Shown piece by piece: positions 34,262-42,514 of a DNA stretch of 64,000 nucleotides. This DNA is from Microvenator marinus (lineage in GTDB: Bacteria; Myxococcota_A; Bradymonadia; Bradymonadales; Bradymonadaceae): positions 3,062,001 through 3,126,000 of the forward strand of contig NZ_CP042467.1 in NCBI RefSeq assembly GCF_007993755.1. The letters run 5' to 3'. The notes under the pieces are model-generated. The model was not told where the DNA came from. It did not search any database and saw only the letters and a program-made list of their open reading frames with translations. Position 1 is the first letter of the stretch, and every line of letters starts with the position of its first letter. A program made the translations under genes and the position numbers.

Positions 34262-37214
34262 GCCGCTCAGAAATCGGTTGCTGAAACTCGTAGTAGGAGA
34301 AGATCGCGCCCTGAGTCATGGTGGACGCCACGCCATCTGGCACAGCCACCCACATATCCATCAGAGGACCAATACCGATCTGCAACGCCTCATTCCGAGT
34401 GATATTCGTGTGAATATCGGTCACCAATGCCACACCATTTTCCGCACGCTGCTCGCCGAGCACAGTAGCAGGCCCCGGCGTGAATTCTCCAATCATCATC
34501 AACGTAATCTGCTCGAGCTTCGCGCCAAAGAACTCAATAAACTGAAGGTCTTCTTCGGAAAGAGCACTCCCCTGAACCTCTTTCTCCGCTATCTCAGCCA
34601 GGCGACTCGCGAGGGCGCGCGAGTTCAAAATCTCCTCGGCGTACGGGTCAAAATTCGGCTCATCGCGCTTCCAAAGGTCCTTGTAAACACGCGCCGTCAA
34701 GGCCTCGATCGCCCGGAAGAACGCGGGATTCGGGTCAACACTTCCTCGAGGTGTAGGCAGAATTGGCTGTTCCATATAGGCCAAAAGCGTCACGTCGCCA
34801 CCGCACTCAGCGCTATAGTCTTGGCCTGCGTAAAGCACGGCCGAGTGCTTGAGCTGCACATAACCACCGAGCGCCGAGAACACTGACCGCTCACGCCAAG
34901 CGTTGGTCTTCGTATAAGGCAAACCGTCCACAGCGCTCGCGTCAGCCAGAACACCAAGCACGGCCAACCACGCATGATAGATGTCCGTGGACCAGTAGGC
35001 ATCCGCGGGGCCCGGCGTCACTTCACGCAACCCGTCCATCTGCTTAACCCAAGCGGCGCGCCACTCCTCAGACTGCGCAGCAGCCCCAAGCTCATAGGCG
35101 GTGCTCGACCCAAGAACCGACATCACGTCCAGCCCCGATGGGAACGGACGCATCGGCACGTCGGGGTGCAGGAGCCGCCTGAAGAACGTGGTATCTAGCC
35201 CTACGCGCTTGGGTAAGAACACAACCTTGATGGCCCGCTCGTCCGCGCCACTCGGGTCACGAATCAAGACCGGTCCTCGTAGTGCGCTCAAGATTTCCTT
35301 GACCTTCGCGGCATCAAAAGGCTCGAACGCGTCACGGTGATTCCGGCGCCCTTCCACGGCATGAGAGACGGTGGCATCCACGGGTTTACCCATAAACGCA
35401 GCGATAGTCGCGTTGACGTCAGACCAAGTCTTAAGCGCATTATCACTTCCGATGGCGGTCTTCTCCATCACATCTAAAAGACCCACGAGGCTCGCGTCAA
35501 AGGGCAGCGGGGCCTGCGCAAACCACGTCATCGCAAGGAAGTAGCCACCAAGGTCGTTCTCGGCGTAATTCCCGCGAATCTTGAACTGCGACCAGTCCAG
35601 AGCCACCGGCTCCGCCATACCCGGCACCTTGAGCTCGCCGAGCCCCTCATGCGCCATAATCTTAGTGATGTTCGACTCAACCTCCGCCTTCAGCTCAGCC
35701 GGAAGGCTCGAAAGAGCCTTGGGAATCTCCCCGGCCAAAGCACCAGCCACAGGCGGGTGACGATCCCACGGATTCTCAAGCTCCTGCCGCGCGTTAACCA
35801 CCGAATCTACTGCACCAAGCGGCACCCAAGCTGTAGCAAAATAAACCGCCAGATACTTCTCAGATGGGTTTTTGGTGCGCTTGAACGACTCCAGGTAGTG
35901 TTGCCAGAGAGCCTGACTCAACATGCGGAGCCGCTCACCGTTTTGAACTTCAGCCTCTTCGATGATCCTCAAAAACTCATCGCGATAGACCTGCAGTACG
36001 GCATCGGCCGTCACGAACTGAGGGCGCCGCTCGTAGCGAAGCTTTTCATAATGGGCATAGAACTCCTTCGCCTGACTTTCGCGTACCACAAATCGATTCT
36101 GGGCGAGCTTTTCAGACTCCTCCCAGAGCTCCGGGAAAAGGTGCAGGTTCTTGACGTCCTGAAGGTAGAACTCGGTCGCCACCTCGTAGATTTTCTGGCC
36201 GTCATCAAAGTAAATTCGCTGGCCGTCTGGCGCCCAAACAAGTTGATTCGCTTTGAGATTCGCCAGCGGTTTCCACTCCTTTGAGTTACGAGGCTTGAAA
36301 ACCGGGACGCCCTCTTTGGATGCGACCATAAGGGTGTGGTTGGCCGAATACGAAGGGTCGAGGGCGGCTCCCTGAGACTCACCCTCAAAACGCGTGTAGC
36401 GCTTGGGCAAGAGCGCTTTGCAAGCTTCCTCGTCGAACTCTTCGTTCATGCCCGAGCATTCTTTTGGAACGCTTGTACTCACGATCTTAGCGGCGTCCTC
36501 GAAGGTCTGGTCCCAGATCGCCTTGGCATCAACCACCTGCCCGTCACACACCATCGCCAGGCTCAGGCCATCGCCGGAAAAGCTCGGCGAATGGCAGTCC
36601 TTCCCGTCTGGCGACACGCGATAGGAGTGCGTGTCGTGCGGCGCAGCCTCGGTGCGCTCGCCACGATCCGCATCGGATTTGAGGCTCGTGGTCCAAACCT
36701 CGTTTTTGCCGCCCACCGCTTTGGTGAACGCAATCTTGTAGTAGTGGTTCTGAGGTTGACCCCATGGAGGCCCGCACCCGTCCTCGGAAAGCAGGAAGTA
36801 CTCAAAGCCCACCGAACTTACGCTCGGACTCAGGATTTCGCCTTCGAGTTCGGTGATCTTCTCCAGGGTTTTGCCCTCGAGATCGCTGAACCATAGTGCG
36901 GATTTTGAGCCTACTTTGCCCACAAAAACCACGCCATTTGGGGCGAACGTCGGATCCGATTGTTCACCGCTCTGTGCAACGAGTTGGCGCTCCTCACCGG
37001 TTTGAAGATCGCGCACAAAGACCGCGCGGCTTTCGTCCGCCGCGCGCTCAAAAGCCATGAATCTGCCCGTGGCATCAATCGCCGGATTTTGGCCTTCTGT
37101 AAGCTCAACCGTTGCCCCTCCAGTAGGCGCCACGGAGTCCACTACTTGCTGTTCAGACTTACAGCCACCAAGGGCCAAGATGGTCGAAAAAGCCAGGATT
37201 TGAATGCGCCACAT
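34179..37214 (-). CDS. DUF3160 lipoprotein with N-terminal beta-propeller
   Basis: About 1,011 residues from the ATG at 37214, which has GGGAGA upstream and gives a signal peptide with lipobox ALGGC. The first 330 residues contain TolB/WD40-like blades (QNPAIDATGRFMAFERA, QSDPTFAPNGVVFVG). The rest is a DUF3160 domain: ESQAKEFYAHYEKLRYERRP, FVTADAVLQVYRDEF, YLAVYFATAWVPLG and NPAFFRAIEAL. Function unknown. It overlaps the convergent helicase gene by 83 bases. Confidence 0.88.
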   Translation of the reverse strand: MWRIQILAFSTILALGGCKSEQQVVDSVAPTGGATVELTEGQNPAIDATGRFMAFERAADESRAVFVRDLQTGEERQLVAQSGEQSDPTFAPNGVVFVGKVGSKSALWFSDLEGKTLEKITELEGEILSPSVSSVGFEYFLLSEDGCGPPWGQPQNHYYKIAFTKAVGGKNEVWTTSLKSDADRGERTEAAPHDTHSYRVSPDGKDCHSPSFSGDGLSLAMVCDGQVVDAKAIWDQTFEDAAKIVSTSVPKECSGMNEEFDEEACKALLPKRYTRFEGESQGAALDPSYSANHTLMVASKEGVPVFKPRNSKEWKPLANLKANQLVWAPDGQRIYFDDGQKIYEVATEFYLQDVKNLHLFPELWEESEKLAQNRFVVRESQAKEFYAHYEKLRYERRPQFVTADAVLQVYRDEFLRIIEEAEVQNGERLRMLSQALWQHYLESFKRTKNPSEKYLAVYFATAWVPLGAVDSVVNARQELENPWDRHPPVAGALAGEIPKALSSLPAELKAEVESNITKIMAHEGLGELKVPGMAEPVALDWSQFKIRGNYAENDLGGYFLAMTWFAQAPLPFDASLVGLLDVMEKTAIGSDNALKTWSDVNATIAAFMGKPVDATVSHAVEGRRNHRDAFEPFDAAKVKEILSALRGPVLIRDPSGADERAIKVVFLPKRVGLDTTFFRRLLHPDVPMRPFPSGLDVMSVLGSSTAYELGAAAQSEEWRAAWVKQMDGLREVTPGPADAYWSTDIYHAWLAVLGVLADASAVDGLPYTKTNAWRERSVFSALGGYVQLKHSAVLYAGQDYSAECGGDVTLLAYMEQPILPTPRGSVDPNPAFFRAIEALTARVYKDLWKRDEPNFDPYAEEILNSRALASRLAEIAEKEVQGSALSEEDLQFIEFFGAKLEQITLMMIGEFTPGPATVLGEQRAENGVALVTDIHTNITRNEALQIGIGPLMDMWVAVPDGVASTMTQGAIFSYYEFQQPISERLTDAEWHKLLKSEKKPELPAWTSSFVD

Positions 37215-37389
37215 ATATTCTCCCAAAAACAGGTCAATCTTGAGACTCACACTCCTTCAAAAACCCATCAATGGAAACAAGAACCTTGGCCTTTTCAAAA
37301 ATTGGGTCGAGTGGATGGAACCTTTCCAAATCTCTAGTGTCGGACCTTAAGACACGACAAATTGGCAACCCACTAACGCGAGGAAAACA

Positions 37390-39168
37390 ATGATGACTCG
37401 ACGCTTAGCGCTCTTGTGCGCTCTATCTCTGGCCGTTGCATGCCAGACCGAGAACCAACCAAAGACCAGTGAACATGCGGACGTAGAGCCTGTGACTCAA
37501 GAGACGAGCGAGGCTTCAGTGGAGCCAAAGCCGGTTGAACCTGGTGAAGCCACTGATCCGATGGAGGCTTTGAAGCTCGTAGTAGATACCCCTGAGCCGA
37601 AGCCCATCGCCCAAACGGAGGACACAAAAGAAGAGAAGGACATCCCAAAACTCAAAGCGCAGGCGTCTCAAGTGGGAGGCCTCGGGCTCATTGGGAGTGG
37701 ACGCGGAGGCGGGGGAGTGGGCTATGGGCATGGCGTTGGCAGTCTGGGTAGCCGCGGAACCGGGGCACGCATCGGAGGTCGAAGTCTCGGCGACCGAATC
37801 TCAAGGTCCAACAACCCAGACTTTGTGGACTATGGCACAAACCCCGTGGTTCGCGCGGAAGTAGACCGATTCGCGACCTTTGCAGCCGACGTGGATAACG
37901 CGAGCTACACCATGGCGCGCCGCGCGTTGAACGAAGGAAGGATGCCGCATCCATCATTGGTTCGAGTCGAAGAGTTCGTCAACGCATTCCCCTACAACTA
38001 CGGGGTGGCCAAAGATGGCCCATTTGCTGTTCATACCGAGGCCGCGCCCTCGCCCTTCTCCACGGACCCAAACACCCGCATCCTTCGAGTTGGCGTACAG
38101 GCGCGCGAACTTGAGAAGAAGGAGCGCGGGCCAGTTCACCTGACCTTCCTCGTGGATGTCTCCGGCTCCATGAGCCGCCCCGACAAGCTCCCGCTCGCCC
38201 AGCGCGCCCTCAACCATCTCTTGGACAATATGCGGCCCGAGGATTCGGTAGCCGTGGTGACCTATGCGTCTTCCACCAAGGTGGTGCTGCCAAAGACATC
38301 TTTGGCCCAAAAGGAGCGCATCAAAGACGCTGTGGATTCACTCAGCGCAGGCGGCAGTACGGCTATGGGCGAAGGCCTCGAGCTTGCTTACCGTGAGGCC
38401 GCAAAGAACCTCCAGCCGGGCCACGTGAGCCGAATCATCGTGCTCTCAGACGGCGACGCAAACGTGGGTTCGTCGAGCCATGACGAAATTCTGAAGCGAA
38501 TTCGAGGATACGTGCAGGAAGGCGTCACGCTCTCTACGGTCGGCTTTGGAATGCGCTCGTTCAAGGACCCGATGATGGAGCAGCTCGCGAACAAAGGGGA
38601 CGGCAACTATGCCTATATCGACTCGTTCGAAGAGGCGAAACGATTCTTCGGCTCTGAGCTCGATGGCACCCTCCACGTGATCGCGAAGGACGTAAAATTC
38701 CAGGTGGAATTCCATCCCGAACACGTAGAGACCTATCGCATCATCGGATACGAGAACCGCGAGGTGGCGGATAAAGACTTCCGAAATGACGCTGTGGACG
38801 CAGGTGAAGTGGGGCCAGGACACCGGGTCACCGCCCTCTTTGAGGTCAAACTCAAACATCGGGAGCCCGCCCAGTTTGCCACCGTCAGAATCCGACATAT
38901 CGAGCCAGGCCAGACGAGCGCCATCGAGTCCAGATACCCGCTCCATTTGCATCGGGTGCGCACGACCCTCGGGCACGCAAGCCACGAGCTGCAATTCGCG
39001 GTGGCTGTAGCCGGGTTCGCCGAGATTTTGCGCAAGAGCCCCTATGCCAAGGACTTGAGCTACGACCTCGTCTTGGAAGTAGCCGAGTCCTCGGCGGGCT
39101 CGAGTGCCAAACGGCGCGAATTGGTGGATTTGATCAAGGCGGCGAAACGCCTCGATTCACAGGGATGA
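37390..39168 (+). CDS. von Willebrand factor A lipoprotein (YfbK-like)
   Basis: 592 residues. Lipobox AVAC near residue 18, then an acidic linker and a Gly-rich stretch (GSGRGGGGVGYGHG). A conserved N-terminal block FATFAADVDNASYTMARRALNEGRMP precedes the vWA domain, whose metal-binding site is DVSGS at 256-260 with the later SAGGSTAMGEGLELAY and VLSDGDANVG. The C-terminus (GPGHRVTALFEVKL, VDLIKAAKRLD) is the DUF3520 type. Such proteins bind partners through a divalent metal. The last 149 bases of the gene region have a decayed copy at 39753-39873. Confidence 0.92.
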   Translation: MMTRRLALLCALSLAVACQTENQPKTSEHADVEPVTQETSEASVEPKPVEPGEATDPMEALKLVVDTPEPKPIAQTEDTKEEKDIPKLKAQASQVGGLGLIGSGRGGGGVGYGHGVGSLGSRGTGARIGGRSLGDRISRSNNPDFVDYGTNPVVRAEVDRFATFAADVDNASYTMARRALNEGRMPHPSLVRVEEFVNAFPYNYGVAKDGPFAVHTEAAPSPFSTDPNTRILRVGVQARELEKKERGPVHLTFLVDVSGSMSRPDKLPLAQRALNHLLDNMRPEDSVAVVTYASSTKVVLPKTSLAQKERIKDAVDSLSAGGSTAMGEGLELAYREAAKNLQPGHVSRIIVLSDGDANVGSSSHDEILKRIRGYVQEGVTLSTVGFGMRSFKDPMMEQLANKGDGNYAYIDSFEEAKRFFGSELDGTLHVIAKDVKFQVEFHPEHVETYRIIGYENREVADKDFRNDAVDAGEVGPGHRVTALFEVKLKHREPAQFATVRIRHIEPGQTSAIESRYPLHLHRVRTTLGHASHELQFAVAVAGFAEILRKSPYAKDLSYDLVLEVAESSAGSSAKRRELVDLIKAAKRLDSQG

Positions 39169-39190
39169 GTTAGTTCTACTCTGAGTCGTA

Positions 39191-39652
39191 TCAATACCCA
39201 CAAAGGTCTTGTGCCAACGCCTTGCAACGCTCAGATTCGGCAAATCTCTTAGGTGGGACACATCCTCCCGGAAAGACTAGGCAGTTTCCCTCTAAATCTT
39301 CCATGAAATAGATATTGTTGTCGCAATTCTGCTCAGGAGCACACGTAACATTCACCATTGTCGTACAAGCACTACCCGTTGCGACTTCATAGGCAGCCAT
39401 CGGATAACATTCCGGAAACTCGCTGCATCTGTCTACAGGGAGGTTTTCACAAGAACAAATTCCATCTGCTGTGCATTCAGGACCATCGGCGTCATGAGGC
39501 ATGTCCGAAGTGTCACTGAAATCTGCTTCCGCATCGGATTGATTTGACCCGGTAGTTCCTTGATCACCTCGTCCGTTTTGATTCAGAAGAGTCGAATCAT
39601 CAGAGCAACTGATGAAAACAACTAGAGCCAAAAACATGATTGAATTTCTCAC
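39191..39652 (-). CDS. Small Cys-rich lipoprotein of unknown function
   Basis: 153 residues. The GTG at 39652 is preceded by GGAGG at 5 bases; the lipobox is FISC. A Gly/Asn/Asp spacer with SDTSDMPHDADG is followed by about twelve cysteines in a compact C-terminal domain (CTADGICSCENL, CAPEQNCDNNIYF, FPGGCVPP). No family was recognised. It lies between the vWA gene and the pseudogene copy of that gene's 3' end, so it may have moved together with the duplication. Confidence 0.78.
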   Translation of the reverse strand: MRNSIMFLALVVFISCSDDSTLLNQNGRGDQGTTGSNQSDAEADFSDTSDMPHDADGPECTADGICSCENLPVDRCSEFPECYPMAAYEVATGSACTTMVNVTCAPEQNCDNNIYFMEDLEGNCLVFPGGCVPPKRFAESERCKALAQDLCGY

Positions 39653-39752
39653 CTTTCCCTCCGTTTCGAATCAACACCAGGGCTGTCCCCATCGTTCCCA
39701 GCGTATCCTGATGGAAACCAGAGTAGCATAGAGTTTGGTCTACAAACGAACC

Positions 39753-39873
39753 TTTTGCGCAAGAGCCCCTCTGCTAAGGACTTTAGCTACGAGCGGGCTC
39801 TAGTGCCAAACGGCGAGAATTGGTGAAGTTGATCAAGGCGGCGAAACGCCTTGATTCGCAGGGATAAGTTAGT
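39753..39873 (+). pseudogene. Decayed copy of the 3' end of the vWA gene
   Basis: These 121 bases match 39026-39174 closely (for example TTTTGCGCAAGAGCCCC at the left end and GATCAAGGCGGCGAAACGCC near the right end) apart from point changes and a 28-base internal deletion that breaks the frame. The match continues a few bases past the original stop codon. It is a non-functional remnant of a duplication or recombination. Confidence 0.88.
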
Positions 39874-39967
39874 CCTTCTTCTTGAACTTCGAGCCGATTA
39901 ACGGGATGAACATCGCCCCGATAAACACAGCCGAGAGTCCGTACATAACCATATCTTGACCGGTCAT
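39869..39967 (-). CDS. 32-residue single-helix membrane peptide
   Basis: A short reading frame with a near-ideal ribosome binding site (GGAGG, then 4 bases, then ATG). The product has one hydrophobic helix (MYGLSAVFIGAMFIPLIG) and a strongly basic end SKFKKKD, as in small inner-membrane proteins with the C-terminus in the cytoplasm. The stop codon lies inside the duplicated vWA fragment. No family was recognised. Coding potential rests on the start signal and composition only. Confidence 0.6.
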   Translation of the reverse strand: MTGQDMVMYGLSAVFIGAMFIPLIGSKFKKKD

Positions 39968-39986
39968 GTTTCCTCCTCAATGTTTG

Positions 39987-40033
39987 GTGAGCCAGAGCTC
40001 ACGCTGATATTCACGGCATAAACGGGTTATGCC
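39987..40033. promoter_or_regulatory. Two adjacent inverted repeats before the small membrane peptide
   Basis: GTGAGC-CAGA-GCTCAC (39987-40002) and GGCATAA-ACGGG-TTATGCC (40015-40033) are perfect hairpins lying 20-66 bases upstream of the peptide gene on the minus strand. They could be operators, a leader structure, or the terminator of the gene at 40076-40435; no T-tract is present. Confidence 0.4.
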
Positions 40034-40075
40034 AGCAACGCTCGGCGGGAAGACCCGCAAAGCACAACATGAACA

Positions 40076-40435
40076 TCAGGAAACTTGAGGCGGAGAGTGA
40101 GACGGCGCAAAGAGCAGGCGCTCTTTGCGCATGACAAACCAAGGCTCTAGCTCGGGCGTGGGTAGCCAAACACCTAGAACTTTCGGCGGATCAACCACCA
40201 CCCAACCATGTACAAGGCCAGCCCCCGATCCAGACGACCCAGGCGCCTCAGGAAGAGGCTCATTATGCGTCAGACCAAGATCGGGGCTCAGAGTGCCAGC
40301 GTCAACAAACGCCGGCTCATACTCGACCTCCACGCTCGCAGCACTCCACGCCGTTTGACCTACAACAAATAGCCAAACAAAAGCGAGTGCCAGAAGATTT
40401 AGAGGAAGTCTTTTCACGCCAGCAATTGTCGGCAC
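40076..40435 (-). CDS. Hypothetical exported protein
   Basis: 119 residues from a GTG. A hydrophobic N-terminus (LLALAFVWLFVVGQTAWSA) looks like a signal peptide with cleavage near TAWSA. The mature part is Pro/Gly-rich with several Trp residues and no cysteines; no family was recognised. No good ribosome binding site precedes the GTG, and the divergent AbiE promoter begins about 75 bases away. Coding status is moderately supported by the signal peptide. Confidence 0.5.
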   Translation of the reverse strand: MPTIAGVKRLPLNLLALAFVWLFVVGQTAWSAASVEVEYEPAFVDAGTLSPDLGLTHNEPLPEAPGSSGSGAGLVHGWVVVDPPKVLGVWLPTPELEPWFVMRKERLLFAPSHSPPQVS

Positions 40436-40510
40436 ATCGTGGCGAAAGTCAAGCGGACGGCCTTTTTCCTGAATGTCCTCGACTTACTTTCCAATCGGCT
40501 TGGTCTCCTA

Positions 40511-40617
40511 TTGCGAAAAACAACGCAAAACGTTATCTTTTGCGCTGGAGTGCTCGGAAACCGCGCGAAGTTGCCAAACTCAATGAACAACATCGAACCA
40601 AACTTTTTGCGCTTGAG
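40511..40617 (+). promoter_or_regulatory. AbiE promoter with inverted and direct repeats
   Basis: TTGCGA (40511-40516) and TATCTT (40534-40539), 17 bases apart, form a candidate promoter. An inverted repeat CGCAAAA / TTTTGCG (40524-40544) covers the -10 box. The sequence TTTTGCGCTGGAG at 40538 recurs with one change at 40605, just before the start codon. AbiEi antitoxins are known to repress their own promoters by binding repeats, so these are likely operators. Confidence 0.5.
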
Positions 40618-40625
40618 GACTGAAC

Positions 40626-41408
40626 TTGAACGCTGCCGATTACATCGAAGAGCTCCAGACAAATGGGCGGCTCGTATTCACCACCAACGACGCTGTGAGG
40701 GCGCTCGGCAAATCTGTAGCAGCTGTCCGCGCACAGTTGCGGAGACTTAAGGAAAAAGGCCGTATAGCTGATCCGTACCGCGGCTTTCACGTGGTAGTCC
40801 CCCCAAAGTACCGGCGGCTCGGGTGCCTCCCCCCGGATCACTTCATTCCACAACTGATGGAGCATCTCGAGCAACCTTACTACGTGGCCTTGTTGAGCGC
40901 TGCTGCGTACCACGGCGCGGCACACCATGCCCCGATGGTGTTCCAGGTCATGGTTCCGCGGTCTCGTCGAAGCCTCGAGTGCGGTGGGGTGCGAGTGGAC
41001 TTCATCGCCCGCCAAGACATGGAGTTCACGGCCGTGATCGATCGCGATACACCAACAGGTATTCTACGCATTGCATCGCCAGCTGCGACCGCTGTCGAGG
41101 TGGTGGGCTACCCTGAGCGCTGTGGCTTTCTTGACAATGTTGCAACGGTACTTGCCGAGCTGGCCGAATCGATTGATGCAGATGCTCTCGAAACCGAGGC
41201 GAGACGCGCTCCTACGGCATGGGTACAACGACTTGGATATCTTCTTTCGCTGGTTGATCAGGAGGGGCTCGCGGAGCGTTTGGACGGTGTTCTCGCTGAG
41301 CGCAACGCCTTCACCGTGGCCCTCGCACCGTGGAAAGAGGTGGAAGGCGTAGCGAGAAACGCTCGTTGGCAGGTAGCCGTCAACGTGGAAGTGGTGCCGG
41401 ACGTATGA
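40626..41408 (+). CDS. abiEi: AbiEi-family antitoxin / transcriptional repressor
   Basis: 260 residues, TTG start with GAGG 8-9 bases upstream. An N-terminal winged helix (FTTNDAVRALGKSVAAVRAQLRRLKEKGRI) is followed by YRGFHVVVPPKY, the family block YYVALLSAAAYHGAAHHAP, VDFIARQDM and a typical PAATAVEVVGYPERCG segment. AbiEi proteins are antitoxins of the type IV AbiE system and repress their own operon. The stop overlaps the toxin start by 4 bases, the usual layout, but the toxin gene is broken, so this protein may now act only as a repressor. Confidence 0.9.
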   Translation: MNAADYIEELQTNGRLVFTTNDAVRALGKSVAAVRAQLRRLKEKGRIADPYRGFHVVVPPKYRRLGCLPPDHFIPQLMEHLEQPYYVALLSAAAYHGAAHHAPMVFQVMVPRSRRSLECGGVRVDFIARQDMEFTAVIDRDTPTGILRIASPAATAVEVVGYPERCGFLDNVATVLAELAESIDADALETEARRAPTAWVQRLGYLLSLVDQEGLAERLDGVLAERNAFTVALAPWKEVEGVARNARWQVAVNVEVVPDV

Positions 41409-42036
41409 TTCGAGAGCAAGCTATAATCGAGTGGCGTCGTGAGGCACCCTGGAGCGCGGACTGGATGGTCGAGCAAGACCTCATCATCAGCCGCGCTCTC
41501 GTGGAGTTGTTCTCCTCATCAGAGCTAGCTGATCGGCTGGCGTTCCGCGGTGGGACTTCTCTCTATAAGCTTCATCTTCCTCCGGCCCGCCGCGTGAGCA
41601 CTTCTCTGAGCTCGGTTTGGTCAAGGTGCCCTTCGAAGTCAAAAGCCAGTGGTTCCAAGGCTCCACCTCCGTGACTACCTTTCCGCTCGACGAACTCCTG
41701 GGCACCAAGCTACGCGCACTCTACCAGCGGAGCAAGGGTCGCGACCTGTTTGACCTCTACTACGCTCTTGGTAGAGGCAAGACGAGCGCGGACCTCCTGA
41801 TTAGGTGCTTCAACCGCTACATGAACGAGGGAAACCACTCGGTCACGCGTGCGCTCTTTGAGTCCAACCTCCACGAGAAATCGAAGCGCAAAGACTTCCG
41901 GAACGATATGGAGCCGCTACTCCGCCAGGGTTTATCATGGGACTTCGAGGAGGCACTCGAAATTGTGCTCACCGAACTCATCACCAAGCTGCCGGGCGAT
42001 CCCTGGAAGGGTCTCTCGTCCGACTCACCGGCATAA
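41405..42036 (+). pseudogene. abiEii: AbiEii nucleotidyltransferase toxin with core deletion and frameshift
   Basis: The ATG overlaps the antitoxin stop. The first about 62 codons read MIREQAIIEWRREAPW up to AFRGGTSLYKLHLPPAR, the classic AbiEii N-terminus. The next expected block (YSEDIDLV, the nucleotidyltransferase active site) is missing; the sequence jumps near 41592 to REHFSELGLVKVPFEV in another frame, continues through FPLDELLGTKLRALYQRSKGRDLFDLYYAL, and ends at 42036. From family length, roughly 250-300 bases appear lost. The toxin should be inactive. Confidence 0.85.
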
Positions 42037-42514
42037 AGCCGAAGCCTGTCCACCTATTCTCCACCTTAAAGCACGTCTTGGCTTTGCACTCGGTGGTCCA
42101 CACGGTATTTTCTTCAACCCTGAAGTCCTTCAAAGGTAGTGCCATTGCCGAGCCTCGCCACACCTCTCTGAGGCCGCCGTCTCGCCATTCAAGGACCCAA
42201 ATGGCCCTGGCAGGCAGCGGTTCATCGTGCCTTTTGACACGCGTCCAAACCCCCAAGACGACTTCGTGAAAACCATCGGAATTGAGGTCGGCAATCTCGG
42301 CTTTCCACATGCCGTAAACGCGGGAGTTCCACTTAGTGTGTGGAGTCTCAAAGCTCAAAAAGCCACGGCGCCCATCTTCTGAAAGGTGTACATCCACAGC
42401 GGGTTTGATGGTTTGCCCATTCTGGCTCCATGTAGGGTGTAGCTGGTGTGGGACATCGCTCGGAAAGACCAAAAACACACAGAGATGAGGCAGGATTTGG
42501 CAGAGAGAGTTCAT
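41981..42514 (-). CDS. Hypothetical exported protein with FG-GAP-like motif
   Basis: 177 residues. The N-terminus (LCQILPHLCVFLVF) may be a signal sequence. The middle has a propeller-like strand GMWKAEIADLNSDGFHEVVLGVWT with a DxNxDG calcium-loop pattern and AIWVLEWRDGGLREVWRGSAMALPL. The last residues (SRTRDPSRDRPAAW) lie over the end of the AbiEii remnant by 56 bases and look like read-through, so the natural C-terminus may have been lost when AbiE arrived. It overlaps the HAD gene by 4 bases. Confidence 0.65.
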   Translation of the reverse strand: MNSLCQILPHLCVFLVFPSDVPHQLHPTWSQNGQTIKPAVDVHLSEDGRRGFLSFETPHTKWNSRVYGMWKAEIADLNSDGFHEVVLGVWTRVKRHDEPLPARAIWVLEWRDGGLREVWRGSAMALPLKDFRVEENTVWTTECKAKTCFKVENRWTGFGFMPVSRTRDPSRDRPAAW

